Of a stretch of 64,000 bases of DNA, positions 42,608 through 52,371 are shown piece by piece. The DNA is from Prevotella sp. Its GTDB lineage: Bacteria; Bacteroidota; Bacteroidia; Bacteroidales; Bacteroidaceae. Each line of letters begins with the position of its first letter. The stretch's first letter is position 1. A model generated the notes under the pieces. The model saw nothing but the letters and a program-made list of their open reading frames with translations, was not told where the DNA came from and did not search any database. The DNA is taken from contig JAFZUS010000101.1 in assembly GCA_017618275.1 (NCBI GenBank), forward strand, positions 1 through 64,000. Direction: 5' to 3'. The position numbers and the translations under genes were made by a program.

Positions 42608-44176
42608 TCAGTTGCTTTTAGCGCTGAGCGAGCGGACATATTCCATAAAACCACCGATAACCTTGATACGTTCCTGATTGGGTGTCGTAATAAGCGAGGC
42701 ACCATTGTTGAATTGCATGACGGTAGGTTTGCCGTCTTCGAACTCAGGCCAGTTTGGCATTCCGTCAGAACTAACCTGATGGCTCTCGCTGCCCCATCCG
42801 TTTGGATTCATCGTCTTGGCGAAGTTCACCCAGTACTGTTGCATCAGGTCGCCCACTTTCTTCTCCTGAGGATACTTCGCAGCCTGGCTGTCGAAAACAC
42901 CTTTCAGATACATCATATCATCGGCATGGGCTGCACCACGACGATTGCCCTTGGCATAGACTGTCGTATCCGACTTCTGGGCCAGATAAGCCATATAGAC
43001 AGGACTTTTGCCCGTCTGCTTCTGAAGGGTTGCCCAAGCGTATGCCGGCCAGCCGAAACCTACGTCGCGTACAAAGTCGCGCATACTGAATAGGCGTTCT
43101 TTTTCGGTGGTGCCAGGATAGAGAGTCTTCACGCTGTCAGCCCATTGGCCAGGCAACTGACTGAACTGACGATCATAATCCTCAGTACTGACCTTGTCAA
43201 AATCGACAGCCCCCTCATCGCTGTTGTACATAATCAGCACGGGTACGTCGTTGTAATTGCCCTTCAGGTAGAGGTCGTAGACGGGTTCAGGAATCACGTA
43301 GCCATCGACGATGGGCGTACAGGCAGGGAAATTCACACCGTTGCCAGTCAGTTCCTTGGCGTCCATCTGGCGCATCTCGGCAATGGAGTTTTTCTTCAGT
43401 TGGCTCATAAACATCTGACCGACCATCTGAGCCAGTTCCTGATTAATGACACCAGTGGGCGACAAGAAGGCTCCGCTCTGACTGATACAGGCACGGAACA
43501 GCCCCTTGGCCAGAGGCGAGGCACAGAGGATATGACAACTCACAGCACCTGCCGACTCGCCAAAAATAGTCACCTTCGAGGGGTCGCCGCCAAAGTTCCT
43601 GATGTTACGTTGCACCCATTGCAGGGCGAAGATCTGGTCCAAGATACCATAGTTGCCGGAGTGTCCATCCGACTCCTTGGCCAGATCGGCATGCGCCATA
43701 AAACCTAAGGCACCAGCACGATACTCGATAGATACTGCTACTACACCCTTGCGGGCCAGACTCTGCCACAGGTCACCGCCATAGTGCTCCGTCTGGAAAC
43801 CGCCTCCATGGATAAACACCATCACGGGCAGAGCCTCATCGACGGCCTTGGCTGGTGTCACCACACTCAGATACAGGCAGTCCTCGCTCATCATGTCGTA
43901 CTTCACGTAACTCTTTTCGGGCTGCGGGGGCCACTTGGCCACATCCTCCGCCTTCAGCACCCCCTTCCAGGGTTTGGCGGGCTGGGGTGCCTTCCATCGC
44001 AGGTCGCCCACGGGTGGGGCTGCATAGGGAATGGCTTTATACACGGCAAGATCCGTTCCGTCGAGGACACCCTCGACATCACCTGTTTCTACATGCGTTT
44101 TCAGCAGTAGCCCTTGCGCCTGCACAGTCAGTGCCACAAAGGCAAACAATGCGGTGGTAATGATAGTTTTCTTCAT
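42608..44176 (-). CDS. Secreted type-B carboxylesterase, 522 aa
   Basis: Signal peptide (to TVQAQ), then a carboxylesterase-B fold: YKAIPYAAPPVGDLRWKAP, VMVFIHGGGF (oxyanion hole), FGESAGAVSCH with the nucleophilic Ser, and later Glu/His regions (NSDEGAVD, RGAAHADDMMY). It probably removes acyl groups from plant polysaccharide in the periplasm or outside. Minus-strand TATCTTTG at 44206-44199 is the likely promoter. Related to the esterase at 48729. Confidence 0.9.
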   Translation of the reverse strand: MKKTIITTALFAFVALTVQAQGLLLKTHVETGDVEGVLDGTDLAVYKAIPYAAPPVGDLRWKAPQPAKPWKGVLKAEDVAKWPPQPEKSYVKYDMMSEDCLYLSVVTPAKAVDEALPVMVFIHGGGFQTEHYGGDLWQSLARKGVVAVSIEYRAGALGFMAHADLAKESDGHSGNYGILDQIFALQWVQRNIRNFGGDPSKVTIFGESAGAVSCHILCASPLAKGLFRACISQSGAFLSPTGVINQELAQMVGQMFMSQLKKNSIAEMRQMDAKELTGNGVNFPACTPIVDGYVIPEPVYDLYLKGNYNDVPVLIMYNSDEGAVDFDKVSTEDYDRQFSQLPGQWADSVKTLYPGTTEKERLFSMRDFVRDVGFGWPAYAWATLQKQTGKSPVYMAYLAQKSDTTVYAKGNRRGAAHADDMMYLKGVFDSQAAKYPQEKKVGDLMQQYWVNFAKTMNPNGWGSESHQVSSDGMPNWPEFEDGKPTVMQFNNGASLITTPNQERIKVIGGFMEYVRSLSAKSN

Positions 44177-44309
44177 AAACGGTTGATGTTAGACAATGCA
44201 AAGATATTCTTTTCCCTTGTAATTACCATAAACCAGCCACCTCTGCCCCCAAAATTTCGTGTTCTTTAACCACTTTTTTTAGTTACTAACAGACATATAG
44301 GACACAGTG

Positions 44310-44345
44310 TAAAAGAAGCGCCACAGCAAAACCGTAGCGCTCTTA
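44310..44345 (-). terminator. Possible terminator of the dockerin gene
   Basis: On the minus strand AAGAGCGC and GCGCTTCTTTT flank a short loop. The stem is imperfect, and it ends in T residues. Confidence 0.5.
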
Positions 44346-44377
44346 TTATAATGTCACAGGACAGTCCCCACGTGAAC

Positions 44378-45379
44378 CTAATTATTCATAATGATGTTGG
44401 TTACTTTAACGACATCCGCTGCATTCACCTTGCCATCATTGTTCACATCGCCCGGCAGCAAACTTACTTTGATCTGCTTGGTAGCCACATCGCTGTCTAT
44501 ACAACCATCCTTCTTGGCATAAACACTGACCTTGAAGGTGCTGACTTTTTTCGAGTTGCCCAACGATACCTCTCCTTCGACAGTGCCTGACTTGACATCA
44601 GAGTTAGTAATCTCGTATACAAAATCTACGTCCTCCGTATCACTGCTAAATTTCAACTTACCATTAGCATAGGTGATAGTGGGCTTAGCGCATTGTGTCA
44701 ACAGAGGATCAGTCTCTGACATGTCGTAAGACCCGATAGCGCTTATTTTAAAATGGTAACTACCATTATTAATCGCTTGTATCTTAAACTTGATGGAACA
44801 TAGTATTTTTGCAGCGTCAGGACCAGTTATTGCCTCCTTACCCCATTCTGGCTGCTTAAAACTACCCCAAGGTATTCGCACAAAATTGCCAGTTGGTGCC
44901 GATGGAAGAGAATATGCGGGGTTTGCGTAACCGATAGATGCGTCAATATCTCCTAAGCCGAGTTCAATTTCTGCAGGCACATCACATGAATAAGAGATGG
45001 CAATACCTCCCCAGGCCGAGACATCAGCAGGAATTGGTCCAGAATTTAATCCTGCAATGTTAAAACCGACACCAGCCATTGGTGAATAATTTAACTCACC
45101 TTTATCAAGTACTGCCGTACCGCTTAGACCTCCATAGGTTTTTACAAGATTGTCATCTGGGCTACTGTTTACTGTTCCATCATCCCAGACCACATTCGAT
45201 TCGCCTCCATCTGCCTGGTCGGTGAAAACCCACCAGACACCTTGGTCAACGCCGTTTCCTTCTGTGATATTAGTCTCAACTTGGGCTACGCCCTTTGAGC
45301 CATACCATGCAAACTGTGCCTTCGCCCCTGCCGAGAACAGCAGCAATAACAGTACTGTAAATAGATTTAAATGTTTCAT
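44378..45379 (-). CDS. Secreted protein with dockerin-like C-terminus, 333 aa
   Basis: Signal peptide (LFSAGAKAQ), a beta-rich middle (ISYSCDVPAEIELGLGD, FVRIPWGSFKQPEWG) that looks like a carbohydrate-binding jelly roll, a second domain from about 235, and a C-terminal dockerin type I-like segment (GDVNNDGKVNAADVVKVTN). Such tails occur on many Prevotella extracellular proteins. Exact ligand unknown. Confidence 0.75.
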   Translation of the reverse strand: MKHLNLFTVLLLLLFSAGAKAQFAWYGSKGVAQVETNITEGNGVDQGVWWVFTDQADGGESNVVWDDGTVNSSPDDNLVKTYGGLSGTAVLDKGELNYSPMAGVGFNIAGLNSGPIPADVSAWGGIAISYSCDVPAEIELGLGDIDASIGYANPAYSLPSAPTGNFVRIPWGSFKQPEWGKEAITGPDAAKILCSIKFKIQAINNGSYHFKISAIGSYDMSETDPLLTQCAKPTITYANGKLKFSSDTEDVDFVYEITNSDVKSGTVEGEVSLGNSKKVSTFKVSVYAKKDGCIDSDVATKQIKVSLLPGDVNNDGKVNAADVVKVTNIIMNN

Positions 45380-45534
45380 ACTTTTAGTTTTTTAATTGAT
45401 TTCAGTTTGCAAAAATAGCAATAATATTTGAAATAATCGCAATCTTATTCAAAAAAGTTAAAGTAATAGGGAATTAATCCGAATTTAAATGCATATCACA
45501 AAGTGTCCGACACTTCGTGAGGCAACTAAGAATA

Positions 45535-45735
45535 CATGGGGATGTTCCTTTACGGTTGTTAAGACGTAGGGAACAGGGGAAAGAGACGTTGGTTACAGGG
45601 GAAAAGTGCCTTTGGAACAGGGAGGAAACCCGTTCCCTTTGAATCAGCAGCGGACGGGGACGTAATCAGCAGCGGCCGCTGCTGATATCGGCAGCGGGCG
45701 GGGATTATATCGGCAGCGGGCGCTGCGTACCTTTA
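45535..45735. repeat. GC-rich repeat cluster with 22-bp palindrome
   Basis: Copies of GGGAACAGGGG-like words are followed by four units of ATCAGCAGCGG/ATCGGCAGCGGGCGGGG type. At 45665-45686 the arms ATCAGCAGCGG and CCGCTGCTGAT abut as a perfect palindrome. I see nothing coding in 45,420-45,735. Confidence 0.7.
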
Positions 45736-45736
45736 T

Positions 45737-45843
45737 TTTGTTTTTTTGCTCACTTATTCGTATCCTTGACCTGCGGTCGAAGATACTCCCGCTCGAAAAA
45801 ACTCAAATATATTTGGTTTTTTGCTCACTTATTCGTATCTTTG
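45737..45843 (+). promoter_or_regulatory. Two near-identical promoters before tRNA-Arg
   Basis: TTTG (45737-45740), 20 bp, TATCCTTG (45761-45768); and TTTG (45812-45815), 20 bp, TATCTTTG (45836-45843). Both spacers end GCTCACTTATTCG, so the promoter has been duplicated 75 bp apart. Confidence 0.75.
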
Positions 45844-45857
45844 CAGCCGAAAAGCAC

Positions 45858-45929
45858 GCCCTGATAGTTAAATGGATATAACAAGGCTCTCCTAAAGCTT
45901 AGTTCCGAGTTCGATTCTCGGTCGGGGTA
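45858..45929 (+). tRNA. tRNA-Arg (anticodon CCT)
   Basis: Cloverleaf: acceptor GCCCTGA with TCGGGGT, D-stem GTTA/TAAC, anticodon stem AGGCT/AGCTT with loop CTCCTAA (anticodon CCT), T-stem CCGAG/CTCGG with loop TTCGATT. CCA is not encoded. Confidence 0.9.
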
Positions 45930-45975
45930 CTGAGTGAGAAACCAGAGATTGTGCGATTCGAATTAAAAATGATAA

Positions 45976-46545
45976 ATGACTGAAAAGACAATGAGAAAAG
46001 TATTTTTGATGCTTGCAGCGGGCTTGTTGCTGACGACGAGTTGCAACCAGAGGATAAAAGTGGATGAAGGGATACAAGTGGTTGATTCGGAGGGGAATCC
46101 AATCGATGTGGCGTCTGCAACGGAGCCTGGTAAAGTTTGTGTCGATATCGCCCTGCCTGGTCCTCAGGGGCAGACGGTGAGGGTGAGAGACTATGTGGGC
46201 CAGAACAAACTGGTGCTTATCGATTTCTGGGCCTCATGGTGCGGACCCTGCATGAGAGAGATGCCCAATGTGGTCAAAGCCTATGATCTTTATCATGGCA
46301 AAGGTTTGGAGATCGTGGGCGTATCGCTCGATAAGGACAAGGACAGTTGGGTACAGGCTATCGAATTGACAGGTCAGAAATGGCCGCAGATGAGCGACCT
46401 GAAAGGCTGGGACTGCCAGGGAGCCCAATTCTACAATATCCAATCGATTCCTGCCAATGTGCTCATCGACGAGCATGGCATGATCATCGCCCGCGACCTG
46501 AGGGGCGAGGACTTGATCAACACCATCGCAGCACAATTGCAATAA
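45976..46545 (+). CDS. TlpA-like thioredoxin-fold lipoprotein, 189 aa
   Basis: A lipoprotein signal with lipobox LLTTSC, then an AhpC/TSA-Redoxin domain: LVLIDFWASWCGPCMREMPNVV with the redox CxxC (WCGPC), and the cis-Pro loop SIPANVLID. It should reduce or exchange thiols in the periplasm, attached to a membrane. ATG 45991 (MRKVFLM) is an alternative start. It lies 46 bp after tRNA-Arg and may be read from the same promoters. Confidence 0.9.
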   Translation: MTEKTMRKVFLMLAAGLLLTTSCNQRIKVDEGIQVVDSEGNPIDVASATEPGKVCVDIALPGPQGQTVRVRDYVGQNKLVLIDFWASWCGPCMREMPNVVKAYDLYHGKGLEIVGVSLDKDKDSWVQAIELTGQKWPQMSDLKGWDCQGAQFYNIQSIPANVLIDEHGMIIARDLRGEDLINTIAAQLQ

Positions 46546-46602
46546 TTTTTTGGAGACAGGGAGACAAGGAGACAAGGAGTTCAAGACAGATGCTCATTGG
46601 CA

Positions 46603-48606
46603 TCAATTATTGTCCTGAACTCCTTGAATTCTTGTGGCGCGGACGAAGTACATTATTAATAATATGTACGCGAGGAGCGAGCAGACCTCCGAGAGTGGAT
46701 TGGCCAACCACGACTCGCTGACGGGGTTGAAACCGCCAAAGCGCAGCAGCGCACTCACCACACCCATCAAGGCACCACCAGCGATAAAGCCGGAGGCTAT
46801 CAGCGTTCCCTTTTCACCACGGGCCTCGTTCACCTTCTTATCCTGCGAGCGGGTGGTGACAAACCAGTTGACGGCTCCGCCAATGAGCAGCGGCACATTC
46901 AGTTCCAGAGGAATGAACATACCCAGTGCGAAGGCAAGCGCAGGCACCTTGCAAAGCGTGAGGATGATGGCGATAGCCGCACCGATAGCATAAAGTACCC
47001 AAGGTGCGCCCACACCGTTCATCAGCGGGTCGATGACTGCCGCCATCGCATTGGCCTGAGGCGCAGCGAGTTGTCCGGAGGCGAAGCCATAGGTCTCGTT
47101 GAGCAGCATCATCACACCACCGACGGTAGCCGCCGACACCAGCGTACCCAAGAACTTCCACGACTCCTGTTTTCTTGGGGTCGTACCTAACCAGTAACCG
47201 ATCTTCAGGTCGGTGATGAAGGCACCAGCCATTGAGAGAGCCGTACACACCACACCACCCATCACCAGGGCTGCCACCATACCACTCGTACCCTGAAGAC
47301 CTACACCCACCATCACCACAGAGGCGAGGATGAGCGTCATCAGCGTCATACCCGAGACAGGATTCGAACCCACGATGGCAATGGCATTCGCCGCCACCGT
47401 CGTAAAGAGGAAGGCGATGACTGCCACCAGTACGATGGCTACCAGCGCCTGGAGCATATTACCATCCATCACCCCAAACCAGAAGAAAAGGAATGTCAGC
47501 ACAATCGTCACAATCGAGGCAATGGCGATAAAGCGGAAGGGTACATCCCGTTCAGTACGCTGTTGTGCCACAGCAGCCCCCTCTCCACTGCCCTTCATCT
47601 CCTTAGCAGCCAGCGAGACAGCCCCCTTGATGATGCCCCACGACTTGATGATGCCGATGATGCCCGCCATCGCGATACCACCGATACCTATCGACTTACC
47701 ATAGGCCTTGAAGATCTGTTCTGGCGACATGTCACCCACAGCCGTCGTGATGGAGGGATCCCACTGGTTGAGCACCTCCGTGCCAAAGAGCAGCGAGAGA
47801 CCCGGTACAATCAGCCACCACACTGACAACGAACCCAGCGTGATGATCAGCGCATACTTGAAACCTATGATATAGCCGAGGCCCAAGACGGCAGCACCCG
47901 TATTCACCTTGAACACCAGTTTGGCCTGATCAGCCAACGACTGTCCCCACTCCACCACACGCGAAGTGAAGTTCTCGTTCCACCAACCGAAGGTAGCCAC
48001 GATGAAGTCGTAGAGACCACCCACGATACCAGCCAGTAACAACGGCTTGGCCTGATTGCCGCCTTTCGCACCGCTGACTAGCACCTGAGTAGTGGCTGTC
48101 GCCTCTGGGAAGGGGTACTTGCCGTGCATATCCGACACAAAATACTTACGGAACGGTATCAGGAAGAGGATGCCGATGATACCGCCCAACAGCGAGGCAA
48201 GGAAAATCTTCAGGAAAGAAGCCGACATCTCCGGATACTTCGCCTGGAGGATATAGATGGCAGGCAAGGTGAAGATGGCACCAGCCACCACAGCACCCGA
48301 ACAGGCACCTATCGACTGGATAATCACGTTCTCACCCAAGGCCTTCGAACGTTTGGCGGCTGTAGACACACCCACAGCAATGATAGCGATGGGGATAGCA
48401 GCCTCGAACACCTGACCCACCTTCAGTCCCAGGTAGGCAGCAGCAGCCGAGAAGAGCACAGCCATCAGCACACCCCACGTCACTGACCACGCATTGACCT
48501 CCGGATAATGTCCCTTGGGAGACATCAGCGGTTCATACTGTTCTCCTTCCTGCAGTTCCCGAAACGCATTGTCGGGCAACTGGGTTTTCATTTCCAAATC
48601 TTCCAT
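46603..48606 (-). CDS. OPT family oligopeptide transporter, 667 aa
   Basis: The frame opens at 48657, but I start at ATG 48606 (MEDLEMKTQL), after the TACCTTTG box. A polytopic membrane protein of about 14-16 helices with OPT features: AYLGLKVGQVFEAAIPIAIIAVG, GKYPFPEATATTQVLVSG and NPVSGMTLMTLI. Members carry peptides or metal chelates, driven by protons. Monocistronic. Confidence 0.93.
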   Translation of the reverse strand: MEDLEMKTQLPDNAFRELQEGEQYEPLMSPKGHYPEVNAWSVTWGVLMAVLFSAAAAYLGLKVGQVFEAAIPIAIIAVGVSTAAKRSKALGENVIIQSIGACSGAVVAGAIFTLPAIYILQAKYPEMSASFLKIFLASLLGGIIGILFLIPFRKYFVSDMHGKYPFPEATATTQVLVSGAKGGNQAKPLLLAGIVGGLYDFIVATFGWWNENFTSRVVEWGQSLADQAKLVFKVNTGAAVLGLGYIIGFKYALIITLGSLSVWWLIVPGLSLLFGTEVLNQWDPSITTAVGDMSPEQIFKAYGKSIGIGGIAMAGIIGIIKSWGIIKGAVSLAAKEMKGSGEGAAVAQQRTERDVPFRFIAIASIVTIVLTFLFFWFGVMDGNMLQALVAIVLVAVIAFLFTTVAANAIAIVGSNPVSGMTLMTLILASVVMVGVGLQGTSGMVAALVMGGVVCTALSMAGAFITDLKIGYWLGTTPRKQESWKFLGTLVSAATVGGVMMLLNETYGFASGQLAAPQANAMAAVIDPLMNGVGAPWVLYAIGAAIAIILTLCKVPALAFALGMFIPLELNVPLLIGGAVNWFVTTRSQDKKVNEARGEKGTLIASGFIAGGALMGVVSALLRFGGFNPVSESWLANPLSEVCSLLAYILLIMYFVRATRIQGVQDNN

Positions 48607-48634
48607 ATTGTTACACTTTTTTTCTTTTATGTTG

Positions 48635-48693
48635 CAAAGGTACGAATTAATTGACAATTGACAATTGATAATTGATATTTTTTTCTATCTTTG
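48635..48693. promoter_or_regulatory. Divergent promoter region with ATTGACA-type repeats
   Basis: Minus-strand TACCTTTG (48642-48635) serves the OPT gene; plus-strand TATCTTTG (48686-48693) serves the esterase. Between them AATTGACAATTGACAATTG and AATTGATAATTGATA repeats (48,649-48,677) supply both TTG boxes. Confidence 0.65.
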
Positions 48694-48728
48694 CCAAGAA
48701 ATATCGTTATCAACTAAAAACGTATGTT

Positions 48729-50249
48729 ATGAAAAAGTTCTTGCTATTATTGCCATTCGTGGCATTATTCATGGGCTGCCAGTCGGATAAGACGGGTGGC
48801 GAGTGTCCCGTTCTCACCGTCGAGGGTGGTCAGATTTCCGGTCAGAAGATCGACTATACCCTTAATGGCATCACTACCACGTATTATGCCTACAAAGGCA
48901 TCCCCTATGCAGCAGCACCAATCGGTGACCTGCGCTGGAAGGAGCCCCAGCCCGTGAAGGCATGGGAAGGAGTCCGTCTGTGCGACAAGTTCGGACATCC
49001 CGGTTATCAGGCCGTACACTATCCTGGCGGTTATACCACTGAGTGGGGCTATGGCGACGAGGCTCCCTATAGTGAGGACTGTCTCTATCTGAATGTCTTT
49101 ACCAAGGCTGCCGGTCAGACAGACAAGAAACTGCCCGTAGCCTTGTGGATCCATGGTGGCGGTTATCGTGAGGGCTGGGGTACAGAACCCGAGTTCGACG
49201 GACGTGAGTGGGCACTCAAGGATGTGGTGCTCGTCAGCATCAACTACCGTCTGGGCATCTTCGGTTTCATGCCTTACGGAGAACTCTCTGCTGAGAGTCC
49301 CAACCACGTTTCTGGCAACTATGGCATCCTCGACCAGATCCAGTCGCTGAAATGGATCAAGGCCAATATCGCCCAGTTTGGTGGCGACCCCGATAATGTG
49401 ACCATCTTCGGACAGAGTGCAGGTGCGGGTAGTGTGCGCACCCTCTGCGAGTCGCCTTTGGCTCGTGGTCTGTTCCACAAGGCTGTGATTATGAGTGGCG
49501 GTGGTCTGAACGTGCCCCCGAAGGAGGGTGAGGCTGCTAAGCCTGCTACTCCGATGAACAAGTTCTTCTCCTACAACCCCACGTTGAAAGAGGCCGAGGC
49601 AGAGACGAAGAAGGTGATGGACTGGGCCGGGTTGACCGATCTGGAGAAACTGCGCAAGGCTTCCACCGAGATCCTCTACCCTCTGTGCAATATCTATAAC
49701 ATGGTCAACAAGAGCGACCTCTACGTGATGGAGCGTCCCATCGTGGATGGCTATGTGTCACTGAAGAGTTTCGAAGAGGCCGCCCGTGCCGGTGAGATTG
49801 CCGACGTGCCCTATATGATTGGTTACACCCTGAACGATATGGGTAACATGTCGCCAGGTATCGCCGAGTTCTGTAAGGTGCGTCAGGAGAAGGGTGGCAA
49901 GGCCTGGGCCTATGAGTTTGCCCGTCCTCTGCCCGACGATGGCAGTCATCCTGAGGTGACCGCCCGTCTGAAAGGTGCCTTCCACTCTTCGGACCTGTGG
50001 TTCGTGTTCAAGAGTCTGGAACACTGCTGGCGTCCTTGGACCCAGGGCGACTGGGATCTCTCTGAGAAGATGATCACCGCCTGGACGAATTTCGCCAAGT
50101 ACAGCGATCCTAATGGTGAGGACGGCAAGGCCCTCGGTTGGGAACCCTGCACGGCAGAGAAGCCGCAGTTCATGCTCTTCAAACTCGACGACAAGGATGC
50201 CGAAGCCTCTGAGATGGGCGAGCCCATCCTTCCCGAACCCGCACAATAA
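48729..50249 (+). CDS. Lipoprotein type-B carboxylesterase, 506 aa
   Basis: Start at ATG 48729, after the promoter. Lipobox LFMGC, then YKGIPYAAAPIGDLRWKEPQP, VALWIHGGGY (oxyanion hole) and FGQSAGAGSVRTL with the nucleophile Ser. It probably hydrolyses sugar esters (acetyl or feruloyl groups). The GH43-type gene begins 18 bp later, so the two likely act together on a substituted polysaccharide. Confidence 0.9.
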   Translation: MKKFLLLLPFVALFMGCQSDKTGGECPVLTVEGGQISGQKIDYTLNGITTTYYAYKGIPYAAAPIGDLRWKEPQPVKAWEGVRLCDKFGHPGYQAVHYPGGYTTEWGYGDEAPYSEDCLYLNVFTKAAGQTDKKLPVALWIHGGGYREGWGTEPEFDGREWALKDVVLVSINYRLGIFGFMPYGELSAESPNHVSGNYGILDQIQSLKWIKANIAQFGGDPDNVTIFGQSAGAGSVRTLCESPLARGLFHKAVIMSGGGLNVPPKEGEAAKPATPMNKFFSYNPTLKEAEAETKKVMDWAGLTDLEKLRKASTEILYPLCNIYNMVNKSDLYVMERPIVDGYVSLKSFEEAARAGEIADVPYMIGYTLNDMGNMSPGIAEFCKVRQEKGGKAWAYEFARPLPDDGSHPEVTARLKGAFHSSDLWFVFKSLEHCWRPWTQGDWDLSEKMITAWTNFAKYSDPNGEDGKALGWEPCTAEKPQFMLFKLDDKDAEASEMGEPILPEPAQ

Positions 50250-50267
50250 TAAACCATTATACAAATT

Positions 50268-52316
50268 ATGAAAAGACTTCTTATGTTACCCCTCCTGCTT
50301 CTGGCCGTCATGACAGCCAGTGCGCAGAACCCGTATCTCCCGCTCTGGGAGCATGTGCCCGATGGTGAACCCCGTGTATTCGAGGATCCCGACAATCCTG
50401 GTAAGTTGCGTGCCTATATCATTGGTTCGCACGACGTGAACTACTCCGCCTACTGTGGCCCTGACATCCGTATGTGGTCGGCACCTGTCGAAGACCTCTC
50501 GCAGTGGCGCGACGAAGGTCCTATCTTCACCTGGTATGTCGATGGACAGTGGGACACGATGTATGCTCCTGACCTCGTCTGCACTACCGACCGTGCCACA
50601 GGCAAGAAGACCTACTGGCTCTATCCCCACTCCCGTGGTTGGCGTCGTACGCCGATGGTGTGTAAGGGTGACCGTCCCAATGGTCCCTTCACTCCTGTGA
50701 ACCTCACGGAGGATGGTCGTCAGTGCCTGCCTGGTTCGCTGATCGACTTCGACCCATCAGTATTTATCGAGACCATCACCAACAAGAAGGACAAGGACTA
50801 CGATATCGGCTACCGTGCCTACGTGTTCTATGGTTTCCAGCATTCTACCGCTGTTGAACTCGACCAGAAGACCATGTACTCGAAGCGCGAGGGTACGGAA
50901 ACCATCGACCCCTTCATCCCCGCCAGCAGTGCCGACGGTAGGTTGCTCGACAAGGAAGGCAGCGTATATAAGGCCCTCTATGAGGGACAGAACCCGCTCG
51001 ACTTCAACTTCTTCGAGGCTTCGTCCATCCGTCAGGTGGGCAACAAATACGTGATGGTGTTCTCTGGCTACAGCGGCAAGGAATACGGTCTGGGCAATAC
51101 CAACTCCGCCCTGCGCTATGCCTTTGGTGACTCACCTCTGGGTCCTTGGCGCTCTGGTGGCGTGCTCGTTGACTCTCGTGGTGTGGTAACAGGTGAGGAT
51201 GGCAGCAAACTCATCACCACCAACTTCGGCCACAACACCCACGGTTCCATTCAGGAAATCAACGGTCAGTGGTACGTGTTCTATCACCGTCCGCCACGTG
51301 GCTTCGGCAATGCCCGTCAGACGATGGTGGCTCCTGTGAAGATCACATGGGACAAGAAACCTGTGGCCAAGGGGGGCGTCGTGAAGATTACAGGCTACGA
51401 CCCATACGCTAAGGATAATGTGTGGACGGCTAAGGCTACCGACGGCAACGAATATACGGGTGCCGAGGTGACCAGCGAAGGCTTCCAGATCTTCGGTCTG
51501 CCTCCCTACGCCTATTACTCTGCAGGTTATGCCTGCTTCGTCTATGGCGGTACCAACGCCAACGACTGGATGCAGGACAACCACGACGTGTGGAACAACT
51601 CGATGGACCTCGCAGGCGTCACCAATGGTGGTATCATCGGCTTCAAGTACTTCGGCTTCGGTGGTCTGGCTCAGGACACCAAGGGCTGCAAGGCCTTCGA
51701 AGGAGTCAAGACTGGTGATCGTCCGATGCTTTGTCTGAACCTCACCCATAGCGGAAAGGGAGCCTTTAAGATCCACGTGCGTCTCGACGATCCTTGGAAG
51801 GGCCAGGAGATTACCGTCTTCAACATCGATGCTACTGGTCCGCAAACGGCTAAGACGTATGTCAATAATGTGCCTGCTGTCGAGGGACTCACAGGCAAGC
51901 ACGCCATCTACCTCGTAGTAGAAGGTCCTGAGGTACAACAGCCTCAGCAGCCCCAGGGTCAGTGGGGTCGTCGTGGACCTCAGGGTCCGCAGCGTCCGCA
52001 GGGTCTCTTCGACCTCCACGGCATCGGTTTCTGCAAGGACGGCAAACTGTCTGAGCCAGAGGATGTGCCACAGGTCACCATCACCTGCGACGGCAAGGCG
52101 CTGACGATTCCTTCAACACCCGTACGCTTCACCAACCAGAACGGTTATCCCGACCAGATCCGCTATCAACTCTATGGTCCTGTGGATGCAGGTTCTAAGT
52201 TGAAGGCGACGTCTTCCGTCCCGGGTGTCAAGTTTGAGATCAACCCCATCGTAGAAGGCCGCACCACCATCAAGGCCACCTACAAGGGCAAGACAAAGTT
52301 ATTCCTGATCAACTAA
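50268..52316 (+). CDS. GH43-type glycosidase with C-terminal beta domain, 682 aa
   Basis: Signal peptide (ending TASAQ). The first 370 residues look like a five-bladed GH43 propeller: LRAYIIGSHDVN near the start with a likely catalytic Asp region, MYAPDLVCTTDRATGKKTYWLYPH, and NTHGSIQEINGQWYVFYHRPP. The C-terminal part (about 385-560) resembles a CBM6-like or jelly-roll domain, with a Gln/Pro/Gly-rich insert (QQPQQPQGQWGRRGPQGPQ). Likely an arabinofuranosidase or xylosidase. In an operon with the esterase before it. Confidence 0.85.
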   Translation: MKRLLMLPLLLLAVMTASAQNPYLPLWEHVPDGEPRVFEDPDNPGKLRAYIIGSHDVNYSAYCGPDIRMWSAPVEDLSQWRDEGPIFTWYVDGQWDTMYAPDLVCTTDRATGKKTYWLYPHSRGWRRTPMVCKGDRPNGPFTPVNLTEDGRQCLPGSLIDFDPSVFIETITNKKDKDYDIGYRAYVFYGFQHSTAVELDQKTMYSKREGTETIDPFIPASSADGRLLDKEGSVYKALYEGQNPLDFNFFEASSIRQVGNKYVMVFSGYSGKEYGLGNTNSALRYAFGDSPLGPWRSGGVLVDSRGVVTGEDGSKLITTNFGHNTHGSIQEINGQWYVFYHRPPRGFGNARQTMVAPVKITWDKKPVAKGGVVKITGYDPYAKDNVWTAKATDGNEYTGAEVTSEGFQIFGLPPYAYYSAGYACFVYGGTNANDWMQDNHDVWNNSMDLAGVTNGGIIGFKYFGFGGLAQDTKGCKAFEGVKTGDRPMLCLNLTHSGKGAFKIHVRLDDPWKGQEITVFNIDATGPQTAKTYVNNVPAVEGLTGKHAIYLVVEGPEVQQPQQPQGQWGRRGPQGPQRPQGLFDLHGIGFCKDGKLSEPEDVPQVTITCDGKALTIPSTPVRFTNQNGYPDQIRYQLYGPVDAGSKLKATSSVPGVKFEINPIVEGRTTIKATYKGKTKLFLIN

Positions 52317-52336
52317 TGAAGTAAGGCTATACAATC

Positions 52337-52371
52337 AATAAAGGATGCGCTTTCAAAGTGCATCCTTTATT
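52337..52371. terminator. Bidirectional terminator overlapping the malY stop
   Basis: AATAAAGGATGC (52337-52348) pairs with GCATCCTTTATT (52360-52371); T residues follow on both strands. The minus-strand aminotransferase stop codon (52353) lies in the loop. Confidence 0.85.

Noticed and set aside
51132..52019. 295-residue open frame antisense to the GH43-type gene
   Set aside because: Codon-pattern shadow of the real gene.
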